The notes under the pieces are model-generated. The model did no database searches and was not told where the DNA came from. It saw only the letters and a program-made list of their open reading frames with translations. DNA of 64,000 nt from Enterococcus ureilyticus (GTDB lineage Bacteria; Bacillota; Bacilli; Lactobacillales; Enterococcaceae). Of this stretch, positions 56,684 through 64,000 are shown piece by piece. Both the position numbers and the translations under genes were made by a program. The stretch is taken from the NCBI RefSeq assembly GCF_001730315.1, contig NZ_MIKC01000039.1:1-64000 (forward strand). The letters are read 5' to 3'. Positions within the stretch are counted from its first letter, which is position 1, and every line of letters starts with the position of its first letter.

Positions 56684-56893
56684 GTGGCAACGGTACTAGT
56701 AACTGAAAAGAACTTAGGAAGGTTAAATCTAAATGCAGATAATGTTGAATTTTTAAGGAAAGCGAATGCTGAAAATGGTGTTCGTTTTTTAATTTATCTT
56801 CATAGTGGAAAAGTATTAGATGTTGATTCGGTTTCTTATCAACATGTATCAGCAGTTTTTGGTAGTGAACGCTGGAATAGAAAAGGAGGATAG
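56684..56893 (+). CDS. Hypothetical protein, 69 residues
   Basis: GTG start at 56684, 8 nt after GGAGG; a TTG at 56669 lies inside that site. Beta-rich soluble product (ATVLVTEKNLGRLNLNADNV, end FGSERWNRKGG). Starts just upstream of the TcpC-like gene. Not recognised. Confidence 0.5.
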   Translation: MATVLVTEKNLGRLNLNADNVEFLRKANAENGVRFLIYLHSGKVLDVDSVSYQHVSAVFGSERWNRKGG

Positions 56894-56896
56894 TGA

Positions 56897-57925
56897 ATGA
56901 TTTTTAAGAAAATCAAAGACACAAAAAATAATGTTCAGAAAAAAGAGAAAGTTCCACCAGCACCAAAAGTAAAACAAGTGACAAAGAAGAAAGCGAGCAT
57001 TCTTGTTACTGGAGGTGTTGTTTTAGTCGTTGGGCTATCTGTTTTTGGAGCAATGCGAGCGATTAGTTTTGGATCAACGTTAGATGAAATAAAAAAGGAA
57101 GTAGTGACTGTTAAAAAGAAAGATGCTGAACCAGTAGAAGAGACGATTGATTATGGTTTAGTCAATCGATATATGAACGATTTTGTGTCAGTTTATATCA
57201 ATACTGGTGAAGAAGCAAAAGACGGTCAAAAACGACTAGATAATTTAGAAAATTATGTATCTTATGATTTGGTTGAAAATGCTGAAAACCTATCAATTGA
57301 TACGTCAAGAAAATTAAACTCCTATCATTTAGTAGGAATTGAAGAGAAAGAAAATTTCTATTTGGCGCATTGTCAAGTTTCATATACGTTAACGCAAAGT
57401 AATGGAAAAGTTGATGAAAAGACAAAGAAAAAAGTGCCTTCTAAAAAGGAAATTAAAAGTGATTTAGTTGTACCATTTCAGTTTAAAGATCGGTTAATTT
57501 CAGTTATATCTAGACCTTATTTTGTAGCTGATAAAGCACCTCTAGGTAAAACGAAAGGATTGGAACAGTCCAAAGGAATTACAGAGGAAAATAAAGCATT
57601 AGAGAAAGAAAAGCCTGCTATTACAAAATTCTTGAAAGTCTTTTTTGTGAAATATGCTAACAGTGATAAGAAAGATTTAGAGTTAGTGATGAAGGATGTT
57701 GAATTAATGGGCGGTGAATATGAGTTTGTGAAAATGGAAGATACTAGCATGTCAATCTATCCTATTGGTGATGAAATTGGCGTTCAAGTATCAGTTGTCT
57801 TTAAGGGAAAGGGAACTTCATTTGAACATAAAGAAAGTTTCACCTTGAAACTAAAGCAACAAAATAACTCGTATTTTATCGAAGAGATGAAACACTATTT
57901 TAAAATAGACGAAAAGGGGAAATGA
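56897..57925 (+). CDS. TcpC-family conjugal transfer protein (Tn916 Orf13/ConB-like)
   Basis: A 342-residue protein with a basic N-terminus, one transmembrane helix (about 33-52, ASILVTGGVVLVVGLSVFGA) and two extracellular NTF2-like domains, typical of VirB8-like TcpC/ConB channel parts. YMNDFVSVYINTG begins the first and FLKVFFVKYANSDKKDLELV the second. It scaffolds the mating channel at the membrane. It starts 3 nt after the previous stop. Confidence 0.82.
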   Translation: MIFKKIKDTKNNVQKKEKVPPAPKVKQVTKKKASILVTGGVVLVVGLSVFGAMRAISFGSTLDEIKKEVVTVKKKDAEPVEETIDYGLVNRYMNDFVSVYINTGEEAKDGQKRLDNLENYVSYDLVENAENLSIDTSRKLNSYHLVGIEEKENFYLAHCQVSYTLTQSNGKVDEKTKKKVPSKKEIKSDLVVPFQFKDRLISVISRPYFVADKAPLGKTKGLEQSKGITEENKALEKEKPAITKFLKVFFVKYANSDKKDLELVMKDVELMGGEYEFVKMEDTSMSIYPIGDEIGVQVSVVFKGKGTSFEHKESFTLKLKQQNNSYFIEEMKHYFKIDEKGK

Positions 57926-57928
57926 TAA

Positions 57929-58150
57929 ATGGATTTTGGAAATTTTCAAGATTTTCTGCATAGTAAAGTACCAATTCTTTTAACTGCCGTATTAGTTTGG
58001 AGAGGTTGGAAGTGTTGGAAGGATAGTAAATGGTTTGAATTGATTGGTTCAGTTGCTTTTTATTTAGTGTTAATGGATATCACTACTGAAAAATATCTCA
58101 TTTTAGCTTTAGTACGTTGGTTCTTGAAGTTATTTGGCGTTCAGATTTAG
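57929..58150 (+). CDS. Small membrane protein of the transfer channel
   Basis: A 73-residue protein with two hydrophobic segments (VPILLTAVLVWRGWKCW; LIGSVAFYLVLMDITTEKYL). Position between the TcpC- and TcpE-like genes matches Tn916 Orf19/ICEBs1 ConC small membrane proteins. The function is structural or unknown; sequence alone does not name it. Confidence 0.65.
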   Translation: MDFGNFQDFLHSKVPILLTAVLVWRGWKCWKDSKWFELIGSVAFYLVLMDITTEKYLILALVRWFLKLFGVQI

Positions 58151-58159
58151 GTGAAGCTT

Positions 58160-58564
58160 ATGGATAAATATTTTGATTATTCAGGGGGCTTAAATGCCCC
58201 TTATTTAGTACAAGAATTAAGAGACAAAAAAGGAAGACTGATTTGGGCGTTTACTACTCCAGTTAGTCTTAGTTATTTTGTCATTCTGGTATTGTGTTTG
58301 ACTATTCTAGCCGTTGTTTTAACATTGTTTCCTATCATTGACACAATCCTTCTAGGGAATGCTTGGTTGCTCTATCTCTTCTTACCTCATAAATTAGCTA
58401 GATTATATGTGGAAAATGAGATTGATGGAAAACCAATGCACCGCTTTCTGATTGACTTTTTTAAATTTTGTAAGGAGTTTATGCTTGATAAAAGAGAGAT
58501 TTATCAAGGACAACGAGTTGAAATTGTACCAGAGGAACTTACTTTTGATGAAGTGATTTTATAA
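58160..58564 (+). CDS. TcpE-family conjugal transfer membrane protein
   Basis: A 134-residue protein with a soluble N-terminal part (FDYSGGLNAPYLVQELRDKK) and two transmembrane helices (about 40-80), then a C-terminal tail. This matches TcpE/ConD, placed directly before the VirB4-like ATPase in Tn916/ICEBs1-type elements. ATG at 58160 follows AGGTGAAG; a GTG at 58151 also exists. Confidence 0.8.
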   Translation: MDKYFDYSGGLNAPYLVQELRDKKGRLIWAFTTPVSLSYFVILVLCLTILAVVLTLFPIIDTILLGNAWLLYLFLPHKLARLYVENEIDGKPMHRFLIDFFKFCKEFMLDKREIYQGQRVEIVPEELTFDEVIL

Positions 58565-58580
58565 GAAAGAGAGGTATTAC

Positions 58581-61088
58581 ATGAAGTTAGACTATCCAAT
58601 TAAAAAGATAGAAGAGAACGTGGCTTTAACGAAAGATCAAGAAGTTATTGCCTATTACAGGGTTGATAGTGAAACAGTTACATTAACCGATTTTGTAGAA
58701 AAAAATAAGATAAAAAGAAAAGTGGCGCAAGTCCTCAATCGCTTAGTTGATAATCAAGCGTTTGAAATTCGCTTGTTGCCAGTAAATTATGATATACGAG
58801 GAAAGATGGGAGCATTTTTAAAAACCCTATCAGAAGATAGCATTTCCTTAGCAGAGGATAAGTTAAAGAAAACGATTATGATGCTAGAAAAAGAAATGGG
58901 AATGCCTTATGAGTATCAGTGGGTCATTGGTGTTCCTTTGAAGAAAATGACTGCTGGAGAAACATTTGCGGAGACAGTTGTTGAAAAAGGAACAGAAGCA
59001 TTAGAAACTGTGATTAACGGTTTAGGTTGGGAATTAACCTTGCCCGAAAACTGGTTAGATCGTTACAGAGAAGCAGAAGCAGAGGTTTTCCAGAACTTAG
59101 GTGAGTTAAAAGTTGAGCGGTTGAGAGAAGATGATTTGTATTATATTCAATGCTATCAATATTTAAGAAACATTACTCATGAGAAAAAAGAAATTTTATC
59201 TGCTCGATCAACAAGAAATATTGCTGAAAGTAAGATTAAGGTTTTACGCTCTGGAGGGTTACGTTTTAGATCAGAATTTGGTGATAGCTATGTTTCTTAT
59301 TTACCAGTTGGAAAAATGAATACTTTATTGAACGGTGCGAATCTATCAGAAGTTATTCAAAAAATGCCTTTCCCTATTGAAATGATTATTCAAGGAAAGT
59401 TTGCCAATCCGTATGGTTCAAACGGTTTAAAAGGAAGGAGTGGACGTGCAAGAAGTCGAACAAAGAATATTATTCAAGAAGCTCACAATACTGGAAGTGT
59501 TCAGCAAGATCGCATATTAGAAGGTAAAGCAGCTTTAGATGATTTGGACAAACAAATTGATAAGAAAGTACCTGTTGTTGATTGGGGTGCTTATTTAGTT
59601 GTAACAGGTCGTACTTATAAAGAAATGAGAGTTCGGCGTAAATATTTAATCAATAGATTTAAGAGTATGAAAATCAATTTAAGTAAAGCTACATTTGATA
59701 ATCCGTATTTATTCCAATCTACGTTGTATGGGAATTTTCAAAGTGGCTATCAAAAAACGTGGGAACATACCAGCATTTTAAATGGATTGGCAGAACTAGC
59801 GCTTTTTTCTTCTAGTCATAGTGGTACAAAAATCGGTTTTTATTTAGGACGATTAGATAATGAGTTTGCTCAAGCTGACGACAGAAAGCAGGTCGTACAA
59901 AATTCAAAAAATTTGGTGCTTCTGCAAATGTTGATTGCCAATAGTGAAGATGTAGCAGGGAAACGAACAAGCAATCCTCATATAGCAGTAACAGGAGTTA
60001 CTGGTGGGGGTAAGAGTTTCTTAGTTGGAAATATCTTTATGCAATTGTCTCTCACGCTTGCTAAGATTTTATATATTGATCCTAAAAAGGAACTGCGAAA
60101 ACAGTTTATGAAAGCGATCAATGATGAAGAATATCAGAAACAATATCCACTGGATGTTGAACATATTAAGAAATTTAATTTTGTTACTCTTGATAGTCGT
60201 GAAGAAGAAAACTTGGGTGTACTTGATCCTTTAGTTATGTTGGATGCAACAGATGGTATTGCAACGGCTAAAGCTATGTTGTCATTTTTAAATGCAAAAG
60301 GTTGGGAAATAAAAGAACAGACAGCAATAAATAAAGCTGTTAAAGCAGTAAGTAAGCAACGAGGTAAAGGTGAAAAAGTAGGTTTTTGGCATGTAGTAGA
60401 ATACTTGAAAAATGACGAAAAAGAATTTATCAGAGATGTTGGAGAATATATTGAAACGACAGTTGAAGGGTCAATTCTTGAATTAGCCTTTTCTTGGGGG
60501 AACACAAAAGGGTTATCTTTTGATGAAAAGACAACGATTCTAGAAATTTCTGATTTGAAATTACCTAAAACTGAAGGTAGTAAGTTAAATGATACTGAGC
60601 GGCTGTCGGTAACGTTAATGTTTGCATTGGGTGCGTTCTGCAAGAAATTTGGTGAACGTGATATTGAGGAAGAAACAGTCATTTTCTTTGATGAAAGCTG
60701 GGTACTCTCTAGTTCGCCTCAAGGAGAAGAAATTCTTATGAGTATGAAGCGTGTTGGACGATCGCAAAGTAATTTTATGGTTTTGGTTACTCAATCTGTA
60801 AAAGATACTGTAAGTGAAGAAGATGGCACTGGGTTTGGAATGATCTTTGCCTTTGACGAAGATAAACAACGTGAAGAAATTTTGAAACATTTGAACTTAC
60901 CTATTACTCCAGATAATGTTAAATGGATTGAAAATATGGTTAATGGTGAATGTGTATTTAAAGATTTCTTTGGCGAACGAAATAGAATTGTTGTTCATTG
61001 TCCGTTCCCAGAGTGGGAAAGATTATTCAAGAAAGATAAGAAAAACAAGTCTGCTGAAATTGAAAATGATTATTTGCAGGTAGCGTAA
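58581..61088 (+). CDS. VirB4-like conjugation ATPase (TcpF/ConE)
   Basis: An 835-residue cytoplasmic ATPase. Walker A GVTGGGKS lies at 472-479 and Walker B VIFFDESW has Asp704-Glu705. The N-terminal CagE/VirB4 region is present (YYRVDSETVTLTDF...). It powers assembly of the mating channel, as Tn916 Orf16 and ICEBs1 ConE do. It starts 16 nt after the TcpE-like gene. Confidence 0.92.
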   Translation: MKLDYPIKKIEENVALTKDQEVIAYYRVDSETVTLTDFVEKNKIKRKVAQVLNRLVDNQAFEIRLLPVNYDIRGKMGAFLKTLSEDSISLAEDKLKKTIMMLEKEMGMPYEYQWVIGVPLKKMTAGETFAETVVEKGTEALETVINGLGWELTLPENWLDRYREAEAEVFQNLGELKVERLREDDLYYIQCYQYLRNITHEKKEILSARSTRNIAESKIKVLRSGGLRFRSEFGDSYVSYLPVGKMNTLLNGANLSEVIQKMPFPIEMIIQGKFANPYGSNGLKGRSGRARSRTKNIIQEAHNTGSVQQDRILEGKAALDDLDKQIDKKVPVVDWGAYLVVTGRTYKEMRVRRKYLINRFKSMKINLSKATFDNPYLFQSTLYGNFQSGYQKTWEHTSILNGLAELALFSSSHSGTKIGFYLGRLDNEFAQADDRKQVVQNSKNLVLLQMLIANSEDVAGKRTSNPHIAVTGVTGGGKSFLVGNIFMQLSLTLAKILYIDPKKELRKQFMKAINDEEYQKQYPLDVEHIKKFNFVTLDSREEENLGVLDPLVMLDATDGIATAKAMLSFLNAKGWEIKEQTAINKAVKAVSKQRGKGEKVGFWHVVEYLKNDEKEFIRDVGEYIETTVEGSILELAFSWGNTKGLSFDEKTTILEISDLKLPKTEGSKLNDTERLSVTLMFALGAFCKKFGERDIEEETVIFFDESWVLSSSPQGEEILMSMKRVGRSQSNFMVLVTQSVKDTVSEEDGTGFGMIFAFDEDKQREEILKHLNLPITPDNVKWIENMVNGECVFKDFFGERNRIVVHCPFPEWERLFKKDKKNKSAEIENDYLQVA

Positions 61089-61102
61089 GGGGGCAATATA
61101 AA

Positions 61103-63106
61103 ATGGATTTAATTTATAGAACGTTCCAATTTTACCGTCCGTATTTGACAAACGAAGGAGAACTTTTAAATATTTGGGGTCCAATTAATAATATGCTTAT
61201 TGAGGTTCCCTTTTTTATCTTGAATTTTTTTGTAATGGCGAATTGTGTGGTATTAGAATTGTTGGATCAAAGTTCTTCTTTTATTGCACAACAAGATACT
61301 GTTTATGATTTAGGGAAAAGAATATTTAATGAGTTTGGTGGAACAGCTCTTGCTAAAGGAAGTTTGATTTCTTTATTCGTTATTTTTTCTGGTATCTATT
61401 TAGGGTATCATTTTCTTGCTAAGAATGGGCAATTTACTAAAAAGTTAGTACATTATTTTGCAGTAGTTCTCATTATGTTTATGTGGTTTGCTCCAATAAA
61501 AACAACGAATGGATCAACACAAAGTGGTGGACTGTTTATTATGAAAACTGTGAATACAGTTTGTATACAAGTGAAAGAAAAAGCCACATCGGTAAGTTTC
61601 TCAATAAAGGGACAAGATGAAAATATGAGCCCTGAAAAACTTGGGTTCACTAAAATGTATTATCAAGAAACAATAGGTCGTACATTCATGTACTTAAATA
61701 GTGGTTCATATGATGGCGTTCTTCCGAATGGTAAAAAATTAGATGTAAATAAACTAATACCGAATAAGAAGATTGCAGATAGTGTGCCAGATGGTGGCGT
61801 AGGTTTATGGGATAGTCTTTTCGCTATGATGTCGGGGGATGAAAACCAAAAAGAAGCAGTCAAATGGGCAAAAGATAGACAAAAATACATTAATGAGACA
61901 GCAAAAACTAACTCGTTCATGGCTTTGTCAGGCGATACTTTAGCTTATAAAATGATTGCTACAGGCATAGCTATTGGCGATAGTATCGTTTTAGGGTTCC
62001 CTGCAGCGTATGCTAATTTGATGTTATCAATTATCCAACTACTTATTTTAGTAGTTTTATTCTTGATGCCTGTAATTATCTTAGTATCATTTGTTCCTAC
62101 AATGCAAAATATATTATTTAAGGTTTGTAAAATGGGGGTAGGCTTATTATTTGCTCCTGTTTTATTAACGCTGTTTTTAATTGTATTTTTTGCTTTAATC
62201 AGAATGATTAATCTAGGGGTACAGACTGGAATTGAAGCAATACCAAATGCAGTTGTGGTAGCTCTTTTAGTTACTGGTAGTGGAGGATTGATGATCAACT
62301 TGTTACTTCTACTTTTAAAATTTGCTGTATTGCGAACCTTCTGGAAAAATAAGGATAATCTAATGAATCTAATAACGGATGGAAAATATAAAGCAATTGC
62401 TGAACTTGAACAGAGAGTAAAAGATAAAGTAAATGAAACGACAGATAAAGTTGTTGGTGGCGCAGAGGTTGCGGTAGGTATGTATACTGGCAATGCACAA
62501 TTAGCAATGGATGGCGCAAGTCGATTAACAACTGATGCACAAGGAAATTCAGGTTATCTCGTTGATGTAGGACGTGAACATTTTGTTGATGATGAAGCAA
62601 ATCAATTCAGAAGTTTTTCAGAAGGTATGGAAAGTTGGAAACAGGCGAAAGGCTTTGGTAATGGTCCAATGCTGGAAGAGGATGAGGAAAATATCGAAGA
62701 AGAGACACCTTCTTATGAAGATGTTTCCCTTGAACCGTCTGACGGCAATTATGATGGTGAATATGATGGGAGCTATTCAGAAGATGATGTGGATCAACTA
62801 GAACAACCAGATTTATCAATAGAAGATCAAGGGTGGAATAGTGAAATTGAAGAAGCTCCTGATTTTGAAGGATATGACGAAGAAGAACAGGGACAAGATA
62901 CTTTTACTGAATCTGATCAACCAGATAATCAGGAAAATTTTGAAGTTGGAGAGTTTGAGCAAGAAAGAGAACAAAATTTACCAAAAGATCAATCACAAAT
63001 TGAAGAAGAGCCAGAAGAGCATAACAGTTTTTTTGAGGAAACTTCAACTTATGAAACGATGGAAGCAGAAAAATTAGATAAGAATGAAGAGGACATTTTC
63101 AATTAA
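61103..63106 (+). CDS. VirB6-like polytopic channel protein (TcpH/ConG-like)
   Basis: A 667-residue protein with several transmembrane helices (about 30-55, 90-110, 115-130, 290-335, 345-375, 390-425) and a cytoplasmic tail after about 430. The tail from about 525 to the end is very acidic (EEDEENIEEETPSYEDVSLE-like), unusually long and low in complexity. The membrane part fits the VirB6-like Orf15/ConG channel component. Position after the VirB4-like gene agrees. Confidence 0.82.
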   Translation: MDLIYRTFQFYRPYLTNEGELLNIWGPINNMLIEVPFFILNFFVMANCVVLELLDQSSSFIAQQDTVYDLGKRIFNEFGGTALAKGSLISLFVIFSGIYLGYHFLAKNGQFTKKLVHYFAVVLIMFMWFAPIKTTNGSTQSGGLFIMKTVNTVCIQVKEKATSVSFSIKGQDENMSPEKLGFTKMYYQETIGRTFMYLNSGSYDGVLPNGKKLDVNKLIPNKKIADSVPDGGVGLWDSLFAMMSGDENQKEAVKWAKDRQKYINETAKTNSFMALSGDTLAYKMIATGIAIGDSIVLGFPAAYANLMLSIIQLLILVVLFLMPVIILVSFVPTMQNILFKVCKMGVGLLFAPVLLTLFLIVFFALIRMINLGVQTGIEAIPNAVVVALLVTGSGGLMINLLLLLLKFAVLRTFWKNKDNLMNLITDGKYKAIAELEQRVKDKVNETTDKVVGGAEVAVGMYTGNAQLAMDGASRLTTDAQGNSGYLVDVGREHFVDDEANQFRSFSEGMESWKQAKGFGNGPMLEEDEENIEEETPSYEDVSLEPSDGNYDGEYDGSYSEDDVDQLEQPDLSIEDQGWNSEIEEAPDFEGYDEEEQGQDTFTESDQPDNQENFEVGEFEQEREQNLPKDQSQIEEEPEEHNSFFEETSTYETMEAEKLDKNEEDIFN

Positions 63107-63125
63107 GAAAATGTTTTCTTTTTTT
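63105..63125 (+). terminator. Weak terminator-like hairpin
   Basis: AAGAAAA-TG-TTTTCTT followed by five T. The loop is too small for a strong stem; it may only reduce expression of the next gene. Confidence 0.35.
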
Positions 63126-63142
63126 GAAAGGAGAAATATTTT

Positions 63143-64000
63143 TTGAAGAAAAGACACGTTCTTTTGTTGTCTGTAATGATTACAATTTTTCTTCCTATCA
63201 TAACCGTTTTTGCAATAATTTTTGGTGCGTCTAATACAGGAAGTAGTGATACTAAAGATTTCACACCAAAAACAGATCAAGAAAAAGTAGCATTTGAAGT
63301 GTATCAATTTGTATTAAAGAATGGTGGCACGAAAGAATTTGCTAGTGCTTGGCTAGGCAATATGGAACACGAGAGTGGATTGATTCCTAGTCGTATTCAA
63401 AGTGACTTACCGTTTCAAGATGCGATAGCTTTCAATCCAACCCTTGGTGGGTACGCAATGGGACTGGCTCAATGGGATAGCGGTAGACGAGTCAATTTAC
63501 TGAATTTTGCCAAAACACAGAAAAAAGATTGGAAAGACATTTCTGTTCAAATGGACTTTGCATGGAACCATGATTCTTCGGATAGTGCATTACTAAAGAA
63601 GTTTTCTAAAGGTACAAATATTAATCAAATAACAATTGATATCTTGGTACATTGGGAACGTGCGGGAACAAAGTTTGATCCAATGCAACAAGCACAACGG
63701 AAAACAAGTGCGAACAATTGGTACAATCGTCTTTCTAAAGGAAGTCAAGGTGGCGGTTCAGCGAATGTTGGTGGTGGCAAAATTGATGTACTGGAAACAA
63801 AAATGGGACAACAAGTCTATAACGGTGAATGTTATGGATTGACAAGTTTTTATGTCGATAGTTTCAATACAGGGATTCATTTGGGCGCTGGAAGTCCTAA
63901 CGGCATTTCGGGAAATATTGGTGAGACGATTAGTGCGTCATTGATTGGGTCAAGTTATGCTTGGGAAAGTAACGGATGGACTGTTATACACAATCCTAGC
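63143..64000 (+). CDS. Bifunctional peptidoglycan hydrolase (CwlT/Orf14-like), cut by the window edge
   Basis: Starts with TTG at 63143 after AAAGGAG and stays open to the last base (286 codons seen). One N-terminal transmembrane helix, then a phage-lysozyme-type domain (FASAWLGNMEHESGLIPSRI, with a likely catalytic Glu, and GYAMGLAQWDSGRR), a Gly-rich linker, and the start of a CHAP/NlpC-P60 domain with the Cys in NGECYGLTSFYVD. CwlT of ICEBs1 and Orf14 of Tn916 have this muramidase plus endopeptidase order and open the wall for the mating channel. The 3' end is missing. Confidence 0.9.
   Translation, partial: MKKRHVLLLSVMITIFLPIITVFAIIFGASNTGSSDTKDFTPKTDQEKVAFEVYQFVLKNGGTKEFASAWLGNMEHESGLIPSRIQSDLPFQDAIAFNPTLGGYAMGLAQWDSGRRVNLLNFAKTQKKDWKDISVQMDFAWNHDSSDSALLKKFSKGTNINQITIDILVHWERAGTKFDPMQQAQRKTSANNWYNRLSKGSQGGGSANVGGGKIDVLETKMGQQVYNGECYGLTSFYVDSFNTGIHLGAGSPNGISGNIGETISASLIGSSYAWESNGWTVIHNPS

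Noticed and set aside
60134-60682. A 182-residue minus-strand ORF inside the VirB4-like gene
   Set aside because: It is a shadow of the coding strand without a ribosome binding site or family features.

Overview
The window looks like chromosomal DNA of a low-GC lactic acid bacterium, most likely an Enterococcus. The basis is the A+T-rich composition, the AGGAGG-type ribosome binding sites, an enterococcal-type glycerol kinase with the HPr-phosphorylated histidine at residue 232 followed by a glycerol-phosphate oxidase, a Gal operon of Firmicutes type, and LPXTG surface proteins. The species cannot be fixed from the sequence alone.

Layout. 1-460 is the right end of an IS3-family element that appears to have cut into a terminator. 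609-3057 holds a class B penicillin-binding protein and rpmG. 3251-6429 holds small surface, hydrolase and hypothetical genes. 6642-7985 is an M-box (Mg2+) riboswitch unit placed, unusually, ahead of a LytR-CpsA-Psr cell-wall ligase gene. 8084-10880 is a flavoprotein of the NADH oxidase/peroxidase fold that lacks both His10 and Cys42, overlapping an Mga-like regulator. 11040-15383 is the glpK-glpO-glpF operon with a cre site. 15556-23988 holds a Na/Pi transporter, a lipase, the 5-FCL/rhomboid/YqgQ/glucokinase/rhodanese cluster, a DUF488 protein and a large FAD/NAD(P) protein. 24165-25676 holds a frameshifted secreted-protein gene, four tandem 124/125-bp palindromic repeats and a DUF3042 gene. 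25774-30671 is galK-galE-galT-galR. 30694-33831 holds a sortase-like protein with an Ig-like domain, a second Mga-like regulator and a YiaAB-type protein. 34035-37424 holds dnaX, ybaB and a Ser/Thr-rich LPXTG protein.

From about 37.8 kb the content changes to accessory DNA: an Rgg-type regulator flanked by tiny hydrophobic-peptide ORFs, a candidate antisense RNA, an XRE repressor with a palindromic operator over a strong promoter, a structured leader of about 0.74 kb, and then a long plus-strand conjugation operon of the Tn916/ICEBs1 type. The operon includes YdcP/DUF961 proteins, an FtsK-like coupling ATPase, an oriT hairpin, a MobT relaxase, and TcpC, TcpE, VirB4-like, VirB6-like and CwlT-like proteins; it runs off the right edge. 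The element carries a thioester/Cna-B LPXTG adhesin and an insert-like four-gene cassette with its own terminator: GNAT fused to a PUA/ASCH-like domain, an ASCH protein, a P-loop NTPase and a DUF3850 protein. The integrase, the right end and the attachment sites are not in view.

How the parts may work together: glycerol and galactose operons feed central metabolism under carbon-catabolite and LacI-type control. The XRE repressor probably gates the conjugation promoter and the Rgg/peptide pair may add cell-density input. The most interesting unexplained items are the ASCH/GNAT/P-loop cassette, the M-box-LCP arrangement, the Rgg-peptide locus, the long conjugation leader and the repeated palindromic leaders.
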